49,520 nucleotides of DNA from Apostichopus parvimensis (Eukaryota; Echinodermata; Holothuroidea; Aspidochirotida; Stichopodidae), in NCBI GenBank assembly GCA_000934455.1, contig KN883802.1, positions 170,505 through 220,024 of the forward strand, written 5' to 3'. A model generated the notes under the pieces. That model was not told the origin of the DNA. It did not search any database and saw only the letters and a list, made by a program, of their open reading frames with translations. This document shows positions 1 through 9,900 of this stretch, piece by piece. Every line of letters begins with the position of its first letter. The stretch's first letter is position 1. The translations under genes were made by a program, and so were the position numbers.

Positions 1-329
1 ATAAGGAATGCGTACGATTGTCTAACGTTCGTGGTAGAGTAATTTAGGGCTAGGCTAGTCCCTGAAGAGTAGAACGACATTATCACTATCGTTGTAACAT
101 GTAGGTATTAAGTACTAGGCCGAATCAGCCATGTAAATTCGTTTAGGGTCTGCAAGGCTGCAATATGAATACAGTAGGCAGTAATGTTAGTAGTTGTAGA
201 ACCAATATAGTAGTTGTAGTACCAATTTCTGCATTGAAAGTGTCACTGTGTTCAATAAAAACTCTTTCTGGAAAGTATTTATGCTCAGGTTTGGTTTCTA
301 TGAAATCATAACCTTCCTAGTCATTCTAG

Positions 330-2915
330 GGTGTGTATCTATTATCATGAACGTCTCACCTGTAAAGCAGTGTGTGGAAAGCAACGCTGGTACACGTCTC
401 ATATTTGGTATCTGGGTATAGCATGTTGAATACAAGTAGGCTATTCTGGTAAATCTGAATGTCATTTCGGGTCCAAATGAAGAAAAAAAGGAAACCTTAC
501 GCAATCCTTGTATTAAGGTTACTGGTATGCCATTTTGAGTACACTTCTTATCAGTAGCCGAATAGGGAAACTTTGTTGGCAAGATATATCACGATGGAAG
601 GCGAACCAGATGGTCCATATGAATATGACAGTTGTGGTAAGCTATTATGGCACATGTGCGTATGTGTGCTTGTGAGAGCTAGCTTGTAAACACAATAAAT
701 CAAGGAGGGAAATTTGTACTTCTTTCATAGTTGACATATGGATGCACTTTGCATGGGAGATATGCTCTATTGCTTTTAGTAGAGGTAATTTTGGATTAGC
801 AGACGGAAAGTCCAAATAATTTGTTAACACTTTACCACAAGCGGGGGATGATTCTGCTTCTTTTATCTGTATGCTATGTGAAAGTCACATGTGATCTGGG
901 TTCAGCTGAGGTCCATATGTCAAAAGTATGTAAACGTGATATCTCAAGAAGGAGTTCTTGAATTCATCTCAGATTATAATGATAATCACAATGGACATTT
1001 ATGATGCGCCGGTATCCGTAAAAAAAGACGCTCATGGCGCAGTGACACAAACAGTGTGACAGCAAAAACAAAAAACAGTAAACATAGTACAAGACAACAA
1101 TTCAAGCAAAAATGGGCAACAATGAACAATTTATTAAATATTTTTCATCTGATGAGCCTTGAGAGAGCGTTTAAAAGAAGCAAGAGATTGACTGTGTTTT
1201 ACATGTTCTGGAAGGCTGTTCCACAGAGAAGGGCAGCAGCAGCAACAGCTCTTTTGCCCAATGATCCATTTCAGCGATTTTCACAGAGAAGTAATTTGAT
1301 AACGTTTTTAGGTGAACCAAAATGCGGCCAGAACACTATTGTTTTTGTTAAACGTCAAATCAGTTGGGGTCAACAATGATCAAATTGTGAAAACCTCGTA
1401 CATAAGTCTCAAGATGGGGAATTTGGACAGATCTGATGTTTAGTATGCATATGTAAAAAAATGGGTACAAGAAGCATATTAGTGGAAGTTGGTGGCCAAC
1501 GTCTATCACTGTGATTACATAAATGAATGTCACCTTTAAATGCGTCTTGCTGTACTTCCTACATCAAATATGGTCAAACCATCAATGTACAGTATGTCCG
1601 ACTCATAACAAAGTAGTGATTGTATATCACCACTACCAGTATGAATGTTTGTATTCTGCTTCTAAAAGTAACTTTGTTGTACATGTTCTTTGCACACCCG
1701 CATACCTTTAAATTGCCTGGAACTATTCAGTAGTGTCGCTTTGATTTTATGTTTGTAATATTTATAAAAGTGTAGAGTCAACTAACTTACTTCGTTAAAC
1801 TTTAGGCGAGTAGTTGGACTTAATTGTGTGAGGCGGAAAGCGTTTCAGGTTAATTAATGCCAGTATTAAAGACTTTTGATGACACGATATAGGCTCTTTA
1901 CCCTAGGGACGCAACTCTTTTTTTTGTAGTGGGAGGCTGAGCTATTGCGTTGAGATGTTTGGCTCTAAGTGAAATTGTGTAAAAATGGAGGCTTTGTAGA
2001 TGCTAAAAGGTGTTATTATTTAAAATTTTGAAAAAATGTTGAATAAGTTTCGACTGTATGGGTTGTAACGCATAGATATCTTATAAACCTTTATACTGTG
2101 CTTAAGCAATTTTAATAATTTTAATATTTATATCTACCAGTAGAGAGGGGGTGGCTGATCTCCCCTCTCCCCCTGATTTTTTTGGGACGTTAAACTCCTA
2201 GAAGTATTCCTTCCTTTGATTCCTCCCTTATACTCCAACCCTCTGTAACGTTATAATTTTAAGCTTTAGGTCTAATTGCAAAATTGTGGTATCATTTTCA
2301 TCATATTAACCACATTAGTGTAGAAAAACTCTAAAGCTTGCCAATGTATATGGCTCGTGCGGATTTGTTTCTTTTTTTGCCGTCCGCGTTTCGTCCCAGA
2401 AAATATCTGTCGGCTATTTTAAACGCAGAACACTGTCTTAAAACAGCTATTCCTGTATAGTTCACGTAGTTCTAGACAGTTGAGAATGTAAGCTAAAAAG
2501 CATTGACAACTGTATTGCTACATTGACAGTGCCTATACCGGGTTTTATTTACCTAATGTTATACGCAGTACGGTACCAACGGTAACGTGTGGCTTATGAA
2601 GCCATTTCACATATGGAAGCATCAGCGCAATTTGCTATTCGGCCATCCGGCGGCCCTTCACTACGTGGTTCAATGTGTGTATTTTATTGTAATCGACTGT
2701 CGCCTGCAATTATAGCGATTGTTTTACTTTGGGACACCCATTTTGTTGCGATTGAAACATTGATCTATCCTGCAACGCTACATACGTTAACTTTCATTAA
2801 GATTTCTTGCTGGACTGAGGGTTTGAAAATAAAACAAAATGTTGTCGTTTGTGAAAATATCCTCAGACACACGAAATTCCATGTTGTTCTCTGACTCACA
2901 ACGCTTTTTATTGGT
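330..2915. other. 2.6-kb block present only in copy A, no gene recognised
   Basis: Copy B jumps from its equivalent of about 325 directly to the equivalent of about 2920 (near 36995). The block is therefore an insertion in A or a deletion in B; no clear terminal repeats or target duplication are visible at the junctions. It contains open frames of up to 107 codons (for example 1056-1379 and 2589-2894) with no recognisable protein family and no supporting splice signals, so I do not call genes here. Confidence 0.6.
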
Positions 2916-3184
2916 CAAAAAGGAATTGATTTGGAGCAAACGGTTTTAGAATTGTAACCTAGAGAGCAATGTCCGAAAAATATTAGCTTTGATGGTTATG
3001 CTGACTAGGGCAACGGTAGTGTGTTGTGGGGATTACCGTCCTGCACTAAAATACACATGATCATTTTTAAATGCATAATTTTACTTATGTTTCCTATGTT
3101 TATAACCACTCGCACGATATTCTTCAAATATGGTAGAGTGTTGCCATATGACATGGACATGAAGAACTTCCAGAATGACGGCTG

Positions 3185-3231
3185 AGAGGTCAATGACCCA
3201 ATGATCTGAGAGGTTAATGACCCAATGATGC
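3185..3231. repeat. Short tandem direct repeat (about 24 bp x 2)
   Basis: The words TGAGAGGTCAATGACCCAA and TGAGAGGTTAATGACCCAA occur back to back, each followed by TGAT, differing by one base. Present in copy A only; copy B is rearranged here. Confidence 0.85.
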
Positions 3232-4894
3232 AAATAGTAATGTTTTGCTATGAAAGGAAGACAGACCTGAATAGATATGCAACTTTCTTATGTTCAGTAC
3301 TATCAAAAAACATAGTTCTAATGGCGTCTTTGATCAACACGCAAAGGGTTATTTAAGTCTCATGTGTCCGGCAAGATCAGCTGGCAATTGTATCTTCTTT
3401 GTATATTCTTTAATATACGAACTGTTTTGTACATGGTTTGTATATTTCCTTTCTTCCGTTTTATTTGAGAGACGAGAGGGTAAAGGGTGAAGGGTTTTAT
3501 TGACATCCAGTCATGATAATGACTGATCAGTAGTCAGAGCTGTAATAGTTGGTATGATAACTCCTTATATTTGCATGGTTTTTGATATGTAACCTTTACT
3601 ATTAACTTGTTGTTTCTTTTGTTATGGCAGCCCTATTTAAGTCTTCATTTTCTAAAGTGACTGTTTTGTAATGTAAGGCGGAGAAATAAATAGTCAAATA
3701 CACAGTCCAAATACGTCACTTGATATCGTTGTAACTAGCTGTTCAGTTTGCATCTCTATAAAGTTGTCATGCCACAAAAAGTAGACAAAAAGTCAAAAAG
3801 GACTTCAGATTATATTATTCATCAAGTTTCTGTAGGATTATATAACTTTTCGTTTTCACTTTTTAATAACTAACAATTTAGTTACAATAGTTATCAGTCA
3901 TTGTACGTGGACCAAGATAACCCTTCCCAACAATTTTTCTTTTCAAACAATGAAGGGCTTATTAAATTTCCTTGTTTCGATTCAAACACTCTAATTTCTC
4001 TAAAAGTGCTTTTATCTTCAGTATTATAAGCTCATTCACTTTTTTTAGAATCTCATGCAAAAGCTAAAGTGCGCAATCTGTCAATCTCGATTGTTAGACT
4101 ATTTTTTTCTTAGATACTTCTAAAAATTTGTAGTTGAAAGTAGTTTCATGTATAACAATAAACAAACAGAACAATGTAACTTCCTGATAAGGTGGGGGTT
4201 CCTGTACATACTTTTGTACTTAATCTCCATTTTGAATATTCAGATATGTTTGATACAATGAAATTGTCAATAATCTGAAAGAAACGTCTAAATATAGATT
4301 TTAATTTATCATAATGATACATTCACTTTGAACTTAGAATTGTCAACATTTTTGTGAAACTTTCTCATGTTCAAACCAACCAACCCTCTCTAAACCAGCA
4401 ATTCCCCGAAACCGGCAGTTGAAGCGGCCATTATTTACACCTAACGTGGAATCAGTAAACCTTAAGTGCCCATTGCTTATTCATCTAGATATAAAAATAG
4501 GCCCTTCTATGTTTATCAGTCGTGCCCACCAGAAATAGCATTCATATACGGCCAGCCCAGTAATGACCAACGCCCCTAAGTATGTTCAAGGCCCCTTGGA
4601 ATCACCAAATCGGCTATAAGATTAACTGTCTGGAAAACTAAAAGATTAAATTGATAGTAAGGGTAGCGAAATAAGTAAGTCAAAATAATGGTAAAGTATT
4701 TCTGTAAGGCGAGGGGTGTTTAGCAGTTTTATCAAACCAACTTCCGACGACGATAACGAAGTACAATAACGAAGTACAATTCTACCTATACATACCACAT
4801 CATCGATGTGTAGTGTTTATTATCCCCATATTTAAGTGATACAGAGTTTGGTTAATTTCATCTCATTTAGTGATTGCGGTATATCGGGGGTAGA

Positions 4895-6335
4895 CAAATT
4901 GAGCTTCAAAACAATACATTTCCCCCCGTGGGTCCGCTAGGTTTTGTGCACCGATCGCTCATGCATTATATCGAGCAGTGTTAAAGTGCAACATATAGTT
5001 TATTACAGTAGGCTACTGTTGTAAGCTCTTTCCCATATTGCTGCACATTCGGTGCATTGGCAGACGTCAGCGTATTTGTGCCTTGTTGTGAACATTAATA
5101 TATCACAGTTTACCCATTGACCTTCGTACTGGGATTGTTTGTGTTAGGTTATATGCATGAATATCACGTCTACAGTTAACTGTAGAGTACGTATCTTTGT
5201 GTTAACTGAAACAAATGCTGTACAGTCAGCTCAACGTTGTACATTTCAAGAAACATCCATACGATATTTCGGTACGTTTAAGCATTATTTACTGCATCAG
5301 GGAGTTATTGATCAAAACGAAATCAAGCCATATTGAAAAATACTGTTTCTGTTAAGGTTATTAAGCTTATAACTCATACTTTCAAGAAATCATTTTTATT
5401 TGTTAAATAATGACCAGTATAATAACTTATAGACGCACAAAGTGTACACTATTAACGGTTTATTAGTAGGCCTCGTGTGTACTGAAGTACACACTGAATT
5501 TGTGGTAACATAGACCTGTGTAACCTGCAGAACGAAAACAATACATTAATTTTTAAAGTGATTTTCTTGTGGAAGTCAATGTAAAACTTGTATATCTTTG
5601 AGAAACATTAAGCTCCAACAATACTTTCCCAAGTGGGTTTGTGCACCGATATCGAGCAGTGTTAAATGATACAAATAGTTTGTTACAGTAGGCTACTGTT
5701 GTGAGTTCTTTCCCATATAGCAGTAGATTCGGTACATTGACAGACGTCAACGTATTTGTACCTTGTGTATTGTACAGGCCGTCATTCCTCAGTAAAATAT
5801 GATACGGTGAACATATATATATATCACAGATTACCCATTGACCTTCGTACCGTGATGATTTGTGTTAAGATATCTGCATGTATATCACGTCTACAGCTAA
5901 CTGTATAGTACATATCTTTGTGTTAACTGAAAACAAATGCTACACAGTGAGCTCAACGTTGTACATTGCAAGAAACATCCATACGATATTTCGGTACGTT
6001 TAAACATTATTTACTGATTCAGGGAGTAATTGATCTAAACGAAGGCAAGTCATATTGAAAAATACTGTTTCTGTTAAGGTTACATTAAGCGTATAAGTTA
6101 AACTTAAAAGAATTTTTCTTTGCAAAATAATGAGCAGTATAATGGAGTACAGACGCACAAAGTGTAAAAAAATAAACACTGTTTATGGTTGATCAGTAGG
6201 CCTCGTTTGTACTCAAGTACACACTAAATTTGTGGTAACATAGACATATGTTACCTGCAGAACTAAAACAGTGCATTAAGGTTTAAAGAGTTATTCTTGT
6301 GGAAGACAATGTAAAACTTGTATATCTTTGAGAAA
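4895..6335. repeat. Local tandem duplication (about 0.71-0.73 kb x 2) upstream of receptor A
   Basis: Unit 1 is about 4895-5605 and unit 2 about 5606-6335. Both contain, in order, a block with TTACAGTAGGCTACTGTTGT, the TTCTTTCCCATAT block, the CAGACGTCA block and the run around AACGTTGTACATT. Both end with TGTAAAACTTGTATATCTTT. Copy B holds a single unit (about 40115-40870), so the duplication arose in A after the large duplication, or B lost one unit. No coding content is evident; small minus-strand open frames in it are not supported. Confidence 0.85.
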
Positions 6336-6911
6336 ACTCTTTCACACTAAGTATTTTAGTTGAAACCTCATTTCAAGTATTGGCACAAACTCGACAAGCC
6401 ATCGATTGGTTGAATTTAAACAGCTTGGTTTTGTTTTCCAAACTTCTTCCAGATACTGATAAATGATTGCAATATTATTTTGAAAAAAATGTAGACGTTT
6501 TAAACTTGATTGCCCTGTAAGTGACAACGTTCACTTCGATGTTGAATTTACAGAATAACAATAAACTTCGCACATCTAACATCTTTTTAGCTTACAACAT
6601 GCTACCCTGGAGACACCTTTCAAAATATTTTGCTAAGTTATCAGTTCTTGCCATCAGAAGATCCTTTCATAGATGTGTTTATTATCGTCATGTAGGTGCT
6701 GATGAACTAAATTTAGGTCAAACGCTGACAAAAGTTTAACCTCGATGTCAAGATAGCTGTAAGTTAGTTCAAGCCAATCGTTTGTTTACCATGGTTATAT
6801 AGGACAGCATCGAACATCTTGTACGATTTTAAATTTAGATGTTATCATATAAGGAAGTCTTAAGAATTCTCTCCTCAGAAAAATAAAACAAGTTAATCCA
6901 CATTGCGACTT

Positions 6912-6935
6912 ATGAAGCCCGATAGTTCAACATGA
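6912..6935 (+). promoter_or_regulatory. Seven-codon upstream ORF overlapping the receptor A start (ATGA)
   Basis: An ATG at 6912 opens a seven-codon frame whose TGA stop (6933-6935) overlaps the main start codon (6932-6934) as ATGA. The same arrangement, with one amino-acid change, is kept in copy B (41494-41517). This geometry is compatible with termination-reinitiation or with translational damping. Whether both ATGs are in the mRNA depends on the unknown transcription start. Confidence 0.5.
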
Positions 6936-9900
6936 CAGCAAATTACCTTTTGGGAGTTGCATTTTTCATTGCAGCTGCTTTACCGACTAGCTATTCAGGT
7001 AAGTATTGAATTGTTTGCTTAATTTTCTTTCTTAACTGTTTCTTCTAATCACAGTTTAACCGTTACTATATGACACATTAGTTTATCTTAGAATAAGGAT
7101 GTTACCATAAGACAGTAAAATATAATCTTCCTCACTTTAAAGTATTAAACTTGATATGATACTTTTGCTTTTAATTATATTGATGATGCTTATTAAGAAT
7201 GATATTAACATTTCTATAAATGGTCTTTTTTAAAAAGCGTCGTCACTTAGATGTCCAGAAGAACTGTCAGTTAAAGAAGGGAGCATACAAGTTGTCAACT
7301 GTTCACTCACCACGTCTACACTTACAGAGCTATACTGGTTCATAGGAAATAGTACGAGCTCATTACCAATCGCGCAATTGGTATCTGGTGTCAAATACGT
7401 TTGGCCAGTGCAACACTACGATATCGGCGACGATGGTTCACTTATCATCAAGAGCGTTGGTCAAAATCAGACAGGTCCTTACACCGTATTGCACTTTTTG
7501 GAATATGACGAGAAGGAACAAGACACCGTGTTTATAAATCTTATAGGTAATGATCATAATAAAAATAAAATAAAACTGTTAGCAACCTGCTTCTCCACTA
7601 GAGAGCCTGTGTAAGAGAATGTGTAACAGTAAGTTGGCCTGACGTTTCGATCCTAGCAGGATCTTCTTCAGAGGCTAAATGACAAGTAACAGTAACAGAA
7701 GGGACAAAAACACACAGAATACAGACAGGTTAATGAGCATGGTGAACACATAGAGATGGATGTAAGGGGATTAGTAGACAAGGGATGGAGAGAAGAACGC
7801 AACAGGGGAAGAGGAGAGATAGGAGATAAACGGTGGAGGGGCAAAGAGAGGATTAAGGGAAGGGGGTAAGGAATAAACTGGAAAAGGACAAAGACAGAAA
7901 GGTGGAAAAAAGGGGTGGAAGAGAGCTGCGAGAAGAGGAGTGATGGGGGGGGGGGGGCAAGGGGAGATGTAGGGGGAAGGGACAGAAGAAAAGTTAGTCA
8001 TGTCCTTCCTGAATGTTGAGCCCATGAGGTTGAATGGTGCGAAGGCGTTGTATCCACAGCCTCTCTCTGCTGATTCGTACTAGGTCAGGGCGGCTACCTA
8101 AGGATTCAATCCCCTGTAGGGACATGTCGTTAATGGTATGGTTGAGAAGGTTAAAATGTTCTCCAACTGGGGTCTCAGTCTTTATGGTGTTGACTGTGGA
8201 TCTGGACCATAGAATCGCTTCTTGAGGGTGGTTTTGGTTTCGCCAACATACTGAATGCCACAACTCTACAAGAGATCAGATAGATGACATTAGTGGTTGT
8301 GCAAGTGTGTGTGAGTTGCATGCTGTGGCTAGTGGTGGAATTAGATTCAACAATGTGGTGGCTGTAATGGAAATGGTCAAGGTAATGGTCAAGTAAATAT
8401 GTAAGGCAAATCATGTGATAAAATAAGATCTAGAGCACTGGTAAAATCACATAGAAAATATTACCTACCCGCCTACAATCATTTATCGAATAATCCTTCG
8501 AAAGTGACTGTTTTCTCATTACCTCTTGTTTTAAATTATTCAATTATATATTTTTCTCCCACAGTGGCGATTCTTTTACTGACATGAATCTATGTAATTG
8601 TTCCTCTGGCTTTGTAAATACTCGACATTCTGAAATTCAGCGAGCGGGTAGGATAATGAATCTTGTATATCACAAGATGCTTGTTTAATCTTTCTTATTC
8701 GATTTTGTTTTATTCCCTTAGAAGAGCCTTGTCCAGTGATAGACCAGTGTACCTCATGTGAAGATTGTGTAATAAAAGCCACTGAAGATATAATACTTCT
8801 CACGTGTACTATCACCAGTCCAACCACAGAGAAAATATCACCAATCTGGACTTACAATAATGGAAGTATAATTCAAGGTCGAATACACGAAGAACGACTG
8901 TCGGATAATTCGTGGAACGCCAGTGTCAGTTTGGATATTCAAAGCTTGAACTGTGGATTTACAGTTTTGCTATGCTCCAGTTCTATAGGAGAACATGAAA
9001 ATGCACCAAGGGATGCTACAGTAAATGTAACGTTTGGTGAGTGGTTTTTGTTGTCTTGTTAGCATTTAGGTTATCATGTATACCATTACTGTTATTTTAT
9101 GGCCCAACATGATATTCATACTTTCAGTCAAGTAAAAAACAGGCCGTGTTTAACTTTAAGAAAGAGACATTCCAAACCGAATTTATTTTATTCCAAACAC
9201 ATATACGCGTTTATTAAATTTCGACACAAATAACTGGGATACTTTATCAAACGATAATCTCGGGTCTTACTTATAGTTAATGCTTTCGTACATAATGATG
9301 AATCTTGTTTGAAATGTAACTATTAGATTAAACATAATTTGTGCATAAAAAAATAGCTCATACCACCGTATTGCGTTCGCAACGTACATACATGAGCACA
9401 GATTTTAATCGGATGTGTAAAGCAAGAAAGTGTCAGAACGCACTCTGAATTAAGTTGTGTTAAGATTTCAGTTCTTAAAGATGTTTTGCAGTTTCATGAA
9501 TTTGATGTGTAAACGGTGTCAAAAGTCTCCCATATTGTCTTTGTCCAAGTTATGGGACAGCTAAAAATCATCATTAAAATAATGTCTTTATTGCTTCAAA
9601 CTTTCATTCAGGTTTGTTTATATGTTTGTTTATCTGCCACTGTCATTTACAATATATTTACTTTTGAACTTATGCGCATGTTTCTACATTTAATATTAAT
9701 AGTGTCATGTGATGACTTAGAAATACCTAATGATCGACAAGTGCTGATTCTCATTGTGACGTGCGTCATTGCAATCGTGATAACTGTTACTACGACTTCA
9801 CTGATTGCACTGTACTGCGGTAAGTGACATTCTATTTTAAAAATTACGATTCTATCAGAAAAGGGATAGAAAAAACAATACTCAGATTGCACGGGAAACA

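Noticed and set aside
1056..1379. 107-codon plus-strand open frame
   Set aside because: Basic, low-complexity composition, no recognised domain, inside a block absent from copy B; no splice signals or start context supporting it.
5553..5750. Minus-strand open frames in the upstream tandem repeat (also 40084-40365)
   Set aside because: The frames differ between repeat units and copies, with indels not in multiples of three; no start context.
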